Below, in pieces: positions 21,601-26,176 of a stretch of DNA of 64,000 nt (position 1 is the first letter of the stretch; every line of letters begins with the position of its first letter). This stretch comes from Comamonas endophytica (GTDB lineage Bacteria; Pseudomonadota; Gammaproteobacteria; Burkholderiales; Burkholderiaceae_C). The notes under the pieces were generated by a model, which worked only from the letters and a program-made list of their open reading frames with translations, ran no database searches and had not been told where the DNA came from. Position numbers and translations under genes: made by a program. The stretch spans positions 124,001-188,000 of the forward strand of contig NZ_CP106881.1 of the NCBI RefSeq assembly GCF_023634805.2, read 5' to 3'.

Positions 21601-24600
21601 CCGCTGGGCACGGCGGTGGCCAGCGTCAGCACCACGCTGGCGCCGCTGACGGCCACGCCCGTGACCGCCACGGCAGCGCCGTCGACCGTGACCGCAAACC
21701 CTGCGGCCGGCGGCGGATTGGCGCCATCCAGCGCCTCGCCATAGCTCAGCACCACCGCCCCGCCATCGCTGCTGGTGGCGGCCGAGACGAACACCGGGGG
21801 CGTGCTGTCGGGCACGGTATTGGTTACGCCCGTGGGCGCCAGGCTGGCGGCGTCGTTGCCCGCGAGATCCTGCAGCGCGGCGCCATCGTTGCCCGCGGTC
21901 GGATCACCATAGGCCACCGTCACGGCCGCGCCCTGGGGCACTGGCGCAGCCAGCGCCAGCACCACGGCATTGCCGGAGATGCTCAGGCCCGTGATCGCGA
22001 CGGGTGCGCCGTCGACGTTGACCACGAAGCTGTCGGCGGCCGGCGGATTGGCGGCGTCCAGCGCCTCGTCATAGGTCAGCACCAGCGTGGCGCCCTGCGC
22101 GCCGGTCACCGCGGAAACGAACGCCGGCGGCGTGGTGTCGGGCACGAGGTTGGCGACGCTGACGGCGGCCAGGCTGGCGGCATCGTTGCCGGCCGCATCC
22201 TGGATCGCGGCTGCATCGTTGCCCGGTGTGGGATCGGCATAGGCCACCGTCACCACGGCGCCGTGCGCCACCGGTGACGCCAGGGTCAGCACCACCGTGC
22301 TGCCGGCGATGCCCACGCCGGTCACGGCCACCGCCACGCCATCGACGTTGACCACGAAGCTGCCGGGCGCGGGCGGATTGGCCGCGTCCAGCGCCTCGTC
22401 ATAGCCCAGCACCAGCGTGGCGCCATCGGCGCTGGTGGCAGCGGAGACAAAGGTCGGCGTGGCGCCATCGGGCACCAGATTGTTGACGCTGGTGACGGGC
22501 AGGCTGGCGGCGTCGTTGCCCGCCGCATCCTGCAGCGCATTGCCGTCATTGCCCGGCGTGGGGTCGCCATAGGCCACCGTGACGGCCGCGCCATGGGGTA
22601 CCGGGGAGCCCAGGCTCAGGCGCACCGTGCTGCCCGAAACCAGCACCCCGGTCACGGCCACCGGGCTGCCGTCCACCTGGACCACGAAACTCGCGGCGCC
22701 GGGCGGATTGCCCGCGTCGAGCGCCTCGTCATAGCTCAGCACCAGCGCGCTGCCGTCGCTGCTGGTCGCGGCCGAGACGAAGGCCGGCGGCGTGCCGTCA
22801 GGCACGAGATTGCTGGCGTTGGTCAGCGGCAGGCTGGCGGCGTCGTTGCCGGCGAGGTCCTGGATCGCCGCGGCATCGTCGCCCGCGCCGAGATCGGTGT
22901 AGGCCACGGCCACGGCCACGCCATGCGGCACGGCGCTGGCCAGCGTCAGCACCACGCTGCTGCCGAGCACCGCCACTGCGGTCACCGCCACCGGCGTGCC
23001 ATTGACGTTGACGAGGAAGCCGTCCGCAGCCGGCGGACGGGCCGGATCGAGCGCTTCGTCATAGGTCAGCACCAGCGTGGCTCCGTCCGTGCTGGTCGCG
23101 GCGGCGACGAACACCGGCGCGGTGCTGTCGGGCACGGCGTTGGTCACGCCCGTCGGCGCCAGGCTCGCGGCGTCGTTGCCGGCCGCGTCCTGGAGCGCGC
23201 TGGCATCGTTGCCGGCCGTGGGGTCCGCATAGGCCACGGTCACCGCCGCGCCATGGCCCACCGGCGTGGCCAGCGTCAGCACCACGTTGCTGCCGACGAT
23301 GGAGACGGCGGACACCACCACCGGCACGCCGTCCACGGCCACCACGAAGCTGCCCGCGGCCGGCGGGTTGGCCGCATCCAGCGCTTCGCTGTAGGTCAAC
23401 ACCAGCGAGGCGCCATCGGCACTGGTCACGGCCGACACGAACACCGGCGCGCTGCCGTCGGGCACCAGATTGACGACCTCCACGGGCGCCAGCGCCGCCG
23501 CGTCGTTGCCCTGCGCGTCCTGGATCGCGCTGGCGTCGTTGCCCGGGGTGGGATCGGCATAGGCCACCGTCACGGCCGCGCCCGCCGGCACGGGCGTCGC
23601 CGGCGTCAGAACGACCGTGTTGCCGGCCACTGCGGCGCCAGCCACGGCCACCGCCACGCCGTTCACGTTGAGCACGAAGCTGCCGGGCAACGGCGGGTTG
23701 GCAGCATCGAGCGGCTGGTTGTAGACCAGCACCACCGTGGCGCCATCGGTACTGGTCTGCGCCGACAGGAACAGCGGCGGCGTGGCGGCGGGCACGTCAT
23801 TGGCCACGCCGGTCTGCGGCAGGCTCGCGGCATCGGTGCCCGCGCCGTCCTGGATGGCGCTGGCGTCATTGCCTGGCGTTGGATCGCTGTAGCCGATGCT
23901 GACCGTGGCGCCCGCGGGCACCGGCGTGGCCAGCGTGAGGTCCACCCGCCCCCCGACCACGCTGACCGCGGTCACGGGCACCGCGGCGCCGTTGACCAGC
24001 ACCGCAAAGCTTTCCGCCGGCGGAGGATTCGCGGCATCGAGCGCGGTGTCGTAGGACAGGCTCAGCACGCGGCCATCGGCGCCCAGCGTGGCGCCGACAA
24101 AGGAGGGTGCGCGTGGCGCGGGCGCAGGTGTTCCCGGGTCCATGCCGCCACCGCCACCGCTGTTCGCCGCAGCGCCGAGCACGGCCACCCCGCCCAGCAC
24201 GGCCGCGGCCGCGGCGCCGATCGACGCCAGACTGGAGCCCGACTCGGGAGCGATCACGCACGCCACGGAAGATGTCAGCGATTCGAAGGGCGCAGCCTCG
24301 GCCTGCGGCAGGAAACGCGCGATGATCTCGCCATCGGCGCCGATGCTTTCCAGCAGGACGAGAACGGCCTCTCCATCGGCACCGCGCAGAAACAATTCGC
24401 TGGGGGCTTCCGGCAGGAAAAAGCCGGCAATGGTGACCGCGTCGCCGCAGAAAGAAAATACCAGGTCGTTGCCAACGCGGCTGAAATTCCCAATATCGGC
24501 GGTACTGACATTCAGGAATACCCGACTGGGTTCTGTCAGGGTTAACCCGGTAGAAACTTCTATGCTGGGAGCAGAAACCACGGATTGATCGATGGGCGCT

Positions 24601-24620
24601 GTTTTAGCAAGGAAATTCAT
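6687..24620 (-). CDS. Giant type I-secreted repeat adhesin (BapA-prefix, SWM repeats, Big_12-like domains, RTX)
   Basis: The 5977-residue protein is presumably a secreted surface adhesin or biofilm matrix protein. Residues about 30-105 match the BapA/LapF-type prefix domain (VGNDLVFSF, GFFLPEAPSELFLRGADGE). A hydrophobic Ala/Gly/Val stretch (131-152) and a Gly5 linker (155-159) follow. From 172 to about 4350 there are 38 back-to-back SWM-type repeats of 110 residues. Each has the frame PAFVSA, then SYDEALDAANPP, then VTVAYADPT, then AIQDAAGNDAASL and a closing VPD. Two Big_12-like Ig domains, a repeat, a third Big_12-like domain and two more repeats follow. A T1SS-143-like region comes next, and then a duplicated cassette of beta-module plus RTX block. 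Only two cysteines were noticed, both N-terminal. The ATG has a GGGAG site 7-12 nt upstream. The exporter cluster lies directly downstream on the same strand. The ligand is unknown. Confidence 0.93.
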   Translation of the reverse strand: MNFLAKTAPIDQSVVSAPSIEVSTGLTLTEPSRVFLNVSTADIGNFSRVGNDLVFSFCGDAVTIAGFFLPEAPSELFLRGADGEAVLVLLESIGADGEIIARFLPQAEAAPFESLTSSVACVIAPESGSSLASIGAAAAAVLGGVAVLGAAANSGGGGGMDPGTPAPAPRAPSFVGATLGADGRVLSLSYDTALDAANPPPAESFAVLVNGAAVPVTAVSVVGGRVDLTLATPVPAGATVSIGYSDPTPGNDASAIQDGAGTDAASLPQTGVANDVPAATPPLFLSAQTSTDGATVVLVYNQPLDAANPPLPGSFVLNVNGVAVAVAGAAVAGNTVVLTPATPVPAGAAVTVAYADPTPGNDASAIQDAQGNDAAALAPVEVVNLVPDGSAPVFVSAVTSADGASLVLTYSEALDAANPPAAGSFVVAVDGVPVVVSAVSIVGSNVVLTLATPVGHGAAVTVAYADPTAGNDASALQDAAGNDAASLAPTGVTNAVPDSTAPVFVAAATSTDGATLVLTYDEALDPARPPAADGFLVNVNGTPVAVTAVAVLGSSVVLTLASAVPHGVAVAVAYTDLGAGDDAAAIQDLAGNDAASLPLTNASNLVPDGTPPAFVSAATSSDGSALVLSYDEALDAGNPPGAASFVVQVDGSPVAVTGVLVSGSTVRLSLGSPVPHGAAVTVAYGDPTPGNDGNALQDAAGNDAASLPVTSVNNLVPDGATPTFVSAATSADGATLVLGYDEALDAANPPAPGSFVVNVDGVAVAVTGVGIAGSTVVLTLASPVAHGAVVTVAYADPTPGNDAAAIQDAAGNDAASLAAVSVANLVPDTTPPAFVSAVTGAQGATLVLTYDEALDAANPPAADSFVVNVDGAPVAITGLSISGNAVVLALAAPVPQGAAVTVAYGDPTAGNDGAALQDLAGNDAASLAPTGVTNTVPDSTPPVFVSAATSSDGGAVVLSYGEALDGANPPPAAGFAVTVDGAAVAVTGVAVSGASVVLTLATAVPSGAAVTVAYADPTAGNDANAIQDAAGNDAASLPPTNVSNLVPDTTPPAFVSAATSADGASVVLRYDGALDAGNPPAAGSFTVNVNGAAATVASVVVEGSAVVLTLATPVPNGAAVTVAYADPSAGNDAAAIQDGAGNDAPSLPPTSVDNLVPDTAAPAFVSAATSASGAALVLTYSEPLDAASAPTAGSFAVTVGGAPVAVTAVTIDGASVVLTLAAAVPSGAAVTVAYADPTAGDDANAIQDAAGNDAASLAATGVNNTVPDTLAPAFVSAATSADGATLVLTYDEALDAANPPAAGGFLVRVGGAAVVVSGVAVAGSSVVLTLAAPVPHGVSVTVAYADPSTGNDASAIQDAAGNDAASLPPTNVSNLVPDGTAPAFVAAQTSADGATLVLTYDDVLDAANPPAAGSFAVNVNGAPVAVAGVAVSGSTVVLTLASPVTAGAVVTVAYDDPAPGDDANAIQDAAGNDAASLGETAVNNLVPDGTRPTFVSAATSADGATLVLTYDEALDAANPPAPASFAVSVGGAAVAVTGVAVVGSTVVLTLAAAVVNGAVVTVAYADPTAGNDASAVQDAAGNDAASLLPASVSNQVPDTTAPAFVSARTSADGATLVLTYDEALDAANPPAAASFAVSIGGALVAVTGVAIAGSTVVLTLATPVANGAAVTVAYADPTAGNDGNAIQDAAGNDAASLAPTGVDNTVPDGSAPAFVSAVTSADGSTLQLRYSEALDAANPPPASAFVVTVDGVQVAVTGVAVDGSDVVLTLQAPVVNGAAVTVAYGDPTPGNDGNAIQDAAGNDAASLPATNASNIVADVSPPVFVSAATSTDGRTLVLEYDDLLDASNPPAAGSFAVNVNGTAAVVTGVAVAGSAVVLTLQAPVAHGAAVTVAYADPSAGNDGNAIQDAAGNDAASLPETGVDNRVPDSGAPVFVSAVTSEDGAALVLTYSEALDASNLPEAVRFSVTVDGVAVPVAAVSVDGRSVVLTLAAAVAHGATVTVAYADATPGNDPDAVQDAAGNDAASLAQTGVTNLVPDTTAPAFVSAATSTDGSTLVLGYSETLDPASPPPASAFVVTVNGAAVAVAGVSTVGSTVVLALQTPVAHGAAVTVSYTDLTPGNDAAAIQDAAGNDAASLPTTNVSNLVPDLEPPVFVSAATNADGSELTLTYDKALDAVNPPDASHFVVRVNGAAVGFRSLFVSGNRVLLALETPVPSGARVTVAYNAPGAGDPGAVQDPDGNDASSLAETGVNNLVPDGITPTFVSAATSADGASVVLTYDEALDAAFPPALGSFAVNADGALVAVTGVAIAGNRVVLTLQSPIANGATVTVAYADPTAGNDTSAIQDAAGNDAVSLVAISVDNLVPDTVAPNFVSARTSADGTTLQLNYSEALDAANPPAADAFAVTVDGAAVAVTAVSVSGSSVQLILAAPVANGAVVTVAYADPTSGNDAGAIQDMAGNDAASLAPTGVDNTVPDSTPPVFVSAATSADGLTLALNYSEPLDAANPPAASSFVVRVNGSPVAVSMVSVSDGTVVLRLVEPVANGAAVTVAYADPTVSNDASAIQDAAGNDAASLAETAVSNMVPDTTAPVFVSAVTSADGASLVLTYDGALDAANPPAAASFAVSAGGAALPVTAVTVDGSTVVLTLGSPVAHGAAVSVSYTDPTADDDGNAIQDAAGNDAASLVDVAVVNAVPDTTAPVFVSAVTSPDGGTLQLSYSEALDDINLPAPGSFAVTVNGTAVAVSGVSVAGNVLLLALAGPVPSGAAVTVAYADPSTGNDGSAIQDAAGNDAASLAQTSVNNLVPDTSAPVFLSAQTSADGSTLQLRYSEALDAGNPPTAGAFVVNVNGAAVAVTGVAVAGSSVVLTLATAVANGAAVSVAYNDPSVDNDIGAIQDAAGNDAASLPVTGVQNLVPDTTAPVFVSAATSADGATLVLTYSEALDALDAPAPGSFAVNVNGVPVTVTAAAIAGSSVVLTLASSVPNGAPVTVAYADPTPGNDGNAIQDAAGNDAASLPATGVSNRVPDTTAPTLVSAQTSADGSTLQLSYNEALDALNAPEAASFTVNVNGSAVAVSAVAVVGNAVLLTLAAPVPHGASVTVGYADPSPANDVRAIQDMAGNDAAALNGVAVLNTVPDSLAPSFVSAATSTDGASLVLTYSEGLDAANPPAIGAFVVNVDGTPVAVTGVSVAGSSVVLALASPVAHGAAVTVAYTDPSTGNDANAIQDTAGNDAASLPPTSVSNLVPDVTPPAFVSAATSADGGSLVLTYDGALDAANPPAGGDFTVNVAGSPVAVTAVAVIGSTVVLTLATAVANGQPVTVAYDDPTPDDDANATQDAAGNDAASLAETGVNNLVPDGLTPTFVSATTSADGATLVLSYDETLDAANPPAAGSFVVNVNGAAVPVTAVAVIGTDVVLTLATPVSHGAVVTVAYADPSAGDDASAIQDDAGNDAASLTATSVANLVPDTVAPTFVSAQTSADGATLVLRYDEALDPANPPAAGSFVVNSNGVAVPVSAVAVSGDSVVLTLATAVTNGAAVTVAYADPTAGNDASAIQDAAGNDAASLAETGVTNTVPDGTAPTFVSAVTSADGASLVLIYSEALDAANLPSASAFVVNVNGAPVAVTGVSVAGSSVVLALASPVAHGAAVTVGYTDPTSGNDASAIQDPAGNDAPSLPETGVNNMVPDTSAPLLVSAATSADGASLVLSYNEALDAANPPLAGSFAVTVNGAAVAVNSVGIAGNTVVLGLGAPVAHGAVVSVGYTDPTAGNDASAIQDLAGNDAAGFAPVPVDNTVPDTTAPVLVSAVTGTDGASLVLSYSEALDGANPPPAGSFVVNVNGAIVAVTGVAVAGNSVVLALAARVANGAVVSVGYADPTALDDLEAVQDAAGNDAASLAPVAVNNTVPDTTAPAFVSAVTTADGAALVLAFNEALDAGNPPPAAAFAVNVNGAAVAVTGVAVVGSSVQLTLATPVANGAAVTVAYTDPTAGNDAGAVQDAAGNDAASFAATGVSNIVPDTTPPAFVSAATSRDGSTLVLSYDEALDGANPPAAGSFVVNVNGAAVAVTGTAISGNAVVLVLETAVPNGAAVTVAYADPSAGNDAAAIQDAAGNDAASLPVTNVSNIVPDTTPPAFVSAATSADGGTLVLNYSEALDALNAPAAGSFVVNVNGTPVTVTAAAVAGSSVVLTLATPVANGATVTVAYADPSAGNDVAAVQDAAGNDAASLPATVVSNTVPDTTPPAFVSATTSTDGTQLVLRYDEALDVQRPPAAGNFAVNVNGAPVAVTSATVAGSTVVLTLASAVTHGAAVSVAYTDPTAGNDANAIQDAAGNDALSLVPTGVTNFVPDTQAPSLLISADDLQLARGETTTVRFVFSEPVTGFTQGDVAVAGGVLGSFMQLDATTWSATFTQDGGSTQPSIAVASGAYTDIALNPGTGYTLDGAQGLSADIAPPTLLITAADLALASGEATAVTFRFSEAVSGFAQGDVAVQGGTLSGFAQVDASTWTATFTQDGTATQPSLSVAAGSYTDLASNPGTGYTLDAATGLTADITPPQLQSISTNAAGIQLTLAYSEALDPANLPAAGAFEVRINGSLVGVSRVSASGNNLVLGLAGAVVFGDSVTLAYNDPGAGNDANAIQDLAGNDAASLAPQAVVNTVPSTDTTPPTLRITASDLLLARGEATTVTFEFSEAVSGFSASDVALAGGALSAFTQVNANTWTAVFTQDGTATPPSISVANGSYTDISLNQGTGYALDGSTGLVADITPPTLVSAATGPGGATLVLTYSEALDAVRLPAAGSFVVNANGTAVAVTGVSVSGSSVVLALAQPIANGSTVTLGYTDPTAGNDANAIQDLAGNDSATRTGVPVLDTQAPVLQGASVTGATLTLTYDEALGTPPGVGSFVVNVNGAPVAVSSLAVAGSTVVLTLAGAVAAGSVVTVGYTDPTAGNDASAIQDVSGNDAASLVAAPVANTRALIQVDEDDLTAAVPAVVTGTFAGVAANAALTLATPAAALTSGGQAIVWTGAGSSTLTGHIGSATGAVAIVVSIASGADAGRYAVSLYRPLDHVAGNGENLRNFDVGVLANGAASNLQLTVGVIDDVPVAAPTTTQVFTGSGSVQGNAALTFGADGGYVQSVNVDGFQFSYNPTARTITQTGTSSSVYAYAYDNQSTLTVTTLRGETFTIDLSSGQYSMLATGIRSAVQPNVAPVAGVAQSGGLLGLASLNALGLIDVSTQQTFTASDANNNIREVVLQFGGVSVGSLLRNPFVFSASLAAELGLRVEVSSLLLVHQLRITSVAGGAIDNLRLNELLGSVYLDTNLLGALSLELLSTLNMSVTDMAGLTGTASSANLLNLQLLQTLLGRQAPGLEVGTAGADVLDGADGLAASASRRLYGYAGNDTLLGNQGNDLLRGGAGNDTLNGFAGNDILVGGSGADTLTGGEGTDVFRWEAGDQGTQGAPVVDTITDFNVNSAWAGGDVLDLASLLNGEGRIGFTSGNLANYLHFAKVGNDTLISISTQGGYVGGYNAGNAARTDQQILLKNVDLVTGFGNDSAIITRLLGQGKLQVDAAGVDSSALDSTTDVGFGLVDRDGDTASGAVTFDTGAVTPATFNPNNRAPEVQVSGTGLLGLIGLDALNLLNLSSQDLTVVDRDNNLSQVAVRYQPLLTLSLTPMQLTASQNIATELGLQLRVENNPGVLNLIAPSSTLVITSLVAGRAISNQAVNELLASVHLTDQAGTVLNGSLLSADVINALSITATDAQGATSSAGVGQLLDANLANNLNAQSNIIEGSNGAETLTGTAGADRLYGHGGDDVLRGGDGDDLLRGGSGNDTLDGGNGDDLLIGGVGNDTFIGGAGSDTIQLLSPSYASISGGTGFDTLLLDGGINLSLTSAPTRISSIERVDLGTGDAGSVLTLSAQAVLELTDSPSHTLQIVGDARDSVVMSGATRGATTVVGDVNFVSYAWNGATVLVEQEITNVVV
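7045..7278 (-). repeat. RTX nonapeptide block 2 (C-terminal)
   Basis: Eight nonapeptides are encoded (AGADRLYGH, GGDDVLRGG, DGDDLLRGG, SGNDTLDGG, NGDDLLIGG, VGNDTFIGG, AGSDTIQLL and a first degenerate unit). They precede the final 120 residues. The short hydrophobic end VLVEQEITNVVV is expected to carry the uncleaved type I secretion signal. Confidence 0.88.
8290..8520 (-). repeat. RTX nonapeptide block 1 (internal)
   Basis: About seven GGxGxDxLx nonapeptides are encoded (AGNDTLLGN, QGNDLLRGG, AGNDTLNGF, AGNDILVGG, SGADTLTGG). They are expected to bind calcium and fold outside the cell. The block is followed by DVFRWEAGDQG and a stretch ending in DSAIITRLLGQGKLQVD. This resembles the C-terminal target region of type I substrates but here lies more than 400 residues before the true C-terminus. 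Confidence 0.88.
11568..24110 (-). repeat. Tandem array of 38 SWM-type 330-bp coding repeats
   Basis: The repeat period is 330 bp (110 codons). For example, the motif encoding VPD recurs at 15871, 16201 and 16531. I counted 38 consecutive units. All are 110 residues except one of 109 (near 17.9 kb), where the AYNAPGAGDP segment is one residue short. Each unit resembles the SWM repeat known from the cyanobacterial motility protein SwmB and many bacterial adhesins. Units differ at many third positions, but some neighbours are nearly identical, so both divergence and recent homogenisation are visible. Three further units lie at about 9690-10965, separated in part by a Big_12-like domain. Confidence 0.92.
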
Positions 24621-24707
24621 ACCGTCTCCCGAATTGAACGATTCGAAGCCATTACCTCAATGCCGCCAAGCTTATTTGATTTGCACGTTTCCGCTCTATT
24701 GAAAGTA

Positions 24708-24735
24708 TTTGTAAGAAAACATCTCAAACCGTCAA
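24708..24735 (-). promoter_or_regulatory. Candidate promoter of the giant adhesin gene
   Basis: On the minus strand TTGACG (24735-24730) is separated by 16 bp from TACAAA (24713-24708). These match the sigma-70 -35 at 5 of 6 and the -10 at 4 of 6. This would give a 5' leader of about 80 nt before the ATG at 24620. The surrounding sequence is unusually AT-rich for this genome. Confidence 0.4.
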
Positions 24736-24804
24736 TGGTGCAATAATTTTTTTCATTACCAATGGAATATTGGATCCGTCCTCTTGCTACCAAGCGTAAC
24801 GACA

Positions 24805-24842
24805 CATCAAGAAAATCAATCAAACCTGATTAAATCTTGATG
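24805..24842. promoter_or_regulatory. Inverted repeat upstream of the adhesin promoter
   Basis: Perfect 8-bp arms, CATCAAGA and TCTTGATG, flank 22 bp that themselves contain a near-complementary ATCA/TGAT pair. The element lies about 70 bp upstream of the candidate -35. It may be an operator for an unidentified regulator or the end of the upstream transcript. There is no T-run typical of a terminator. Confidence 0.4.
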
Positions 24843-25026
24843 GGATTTATGAGACTGCATTTTTTTGCGGCATTGACCTACACGAATGAAGTCCCACCGC
24901 ACCCGCCGCAAGCGAACCAGCGACCGCGCCAACGGTCATATTCATGTAAATCCGAAAGAATCGTTTCCATTTGCTTGACAGGCGCCACTGCATTGCCGCT
25001 GGACCCGGCGCGCCCCCGGGCGCCAT

Positions 25027-25947
25027 TCATTTCTCTGCCGGGAGTGGCTGCAAATGCCGGCGGCTTTCAAAGCAACGCGGCTTGCCGGTCAGGGGGTCCT
25101 CAAATGCCACCGAGCGCGCCAGGAGCTGCAGCGGATTGGAATAATCGCCCTCGGGGGCATCATTCACTTCGGGATAAAGCGTGTCGCCGCGCAGCGGCAG
25201 ACCAAGCGCCGCCATGTGCACCCGCAGCTGGTGGCGCCGGCCGCTGACGGGCGCCAGCGCATAACGCGCCCAATGCGCGTTGTGTTCGAGCACATCCATG
25301 TGCGTGAAGCTGTTGGGCTCGCCCGGGACCTCGTGCATGCGAAAGAAATGCCCGCTTTCCTCCATGCGGCTGGCATGTTCGCGTGGAAAGCGCAGGCCCG
25401 CATTCCATGGCGCGACCGCCTCATAGCGCTTTTGCACGGCGCGATCGCGAAACAGCCCCTGGTACAAGCCCCGTGTCGGCCTCTGCACCGAGAACAGCAC
25501 CAGGCCCGCGGTCTCGCGGTCGATGCGGTGGATGGGAGAAAGCTCGGGCAGGTCGTATTTGCGCTTGAGGCGCACCAGCAGGCTGTTTTGCAGGAAGCGC
25601 CCGGCCGGCACCACCGGCAGGAAGTGCGGCTTGTCGGCGACCAGCAGATGCGCATCGCGAAACAGCACCTCGGCCTCGAAGGGCAGCGGCACCTCGTCCA
25701 CGAGCGCACGGTAGTAATAGAGCCGCAGGCCCGCCGCCATGGCGCGCCCGGGCGTGACGCGCTGCCCATGCTCATCGACCACCTCCCCGGCCTCCATGCG
25801 CGCCAGCCATTGGGCGCGCGTGACGGCGGGCAGGCGCTCGGTCAGGAAATCCAGCATGCTGCCCTGCCCCCGGGTGGGCAGGACGACACAGCTGGGGCTG
25901 ACCCCGTCGCGCATGGGCAGGACTTTGGGATCGTGCGTGTTGTGCAT
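25027..25947 (-). CDS. RluA-family pseudouridine synthase
   Basis: The 306-residue enzyme of the RluA/RsuA superfamily isomerises uridine in structured RNA. The catalytic motif HRIDRETAGLVL contains the nucleophile Asp143. The downstream RHQLRVHMAALG matches the conserved R-x-HQ-IRVH motif. The N-terminal 90 residues contain an S4-like region (LPAVTRAQWLARMEAGEVVD). This layout fits the family branch that adds an S4 domain to the synthase fold. The target site (23S rRNA or tRNA) cannot be assigned from sequence alone. A second, shorter RluA homologue at 51241 fits RluA itself better. The gene is divergent from the AsmA-family gene. Its end lies upstream of the adhesin control region, on the same strand. 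Confidence 0.9.
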   Translation of the reverse strand: MHNTHDPKVLPMRDGVSPSCVVLPTRGQGSMLDFLTERLPAVTRAQWLARMEAGEVVDEHGQRVTPGRAMAAGLRLYYYRALVDEVPLPFEAEVLFRDAHLLVADKPHFLPVVPAGRFLQNSLLVRLKRKYDLPELSPIHRIDRETAGLVLFSVQRPTRGLYQGLFRDRAVQKRYEAVAPWNAGLRFPREHASRMEESGHFFRMHEVPGEPNSFTHMDVLEHNAHWARYALAPVSGRRHQLRVHMAALGLPLRGDTLYPEVNDAPEGDYSNPLQLLARSVAFEDPLTGKPRCFESRRHLQPLPAEK

Positions 25948-26176
25948 GGCGGCGTGATTCTAGCGGCCGGCACGCCACCCGCCCCGGGCCAGCCCGAGGC
26001 GGGCAGGTTTTGTAAGCCAAGGGCGCAAGCCGCTGCCCGGCACTTGGTTGCGCCGGAATGCGAGGCTAGGATGCAGCCATGCGGTTGATCGCATCTGCAG
26101 GCCGCAGGTGGCCGGCAAGGAGCGAGCAGCCAGGCTTTTTCCGGCGGCGCTTCGCCAGGATGCACCCAGAACCTAC

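Larger units (their letters stand above)
24621..25026. other. AT-rich non-coding region controlling the adhesin
   Basis: These 406 bp hold the candidate adhesin promoter and the 8+8 bp inverted repeat listed separately. The first 220 bp next to the adhesin start are AT-rich, while the part near the pseudouridine synthase returns to GC-rich sequence. Small open frames here lack ribosome-binding sites and recognisable products. I see no RNA gene. Confidence 0.6.

Noticed and set aside
11472..24545. Very long plus-strand open frames opposite the adhesin array (up to 1569 and 1402 codons)
   Set aside because: The 330-bp unit is a multiple of three, so a stop-free antisense frame is copied with every repeat. 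The translated sequences are His/Arg/Gly-rich low complexity with no ribosome-binding sites or homology. They are shadows.
6687..24620. CRISPR-like or satellite DNA because of regular spacing
   Set aside because: Spacing is 330 bp, units are coding, there are no unique short spacers, and the protein repeat explains the period fully.
24617..24823. Small minus-strand frame of 68 codons overlapping the adhesin start
   Set aside because: No ribosome-binding site or homology is seen. It covers the candidate promoter and leader, so it is more likely chance in AT-rich DNA.
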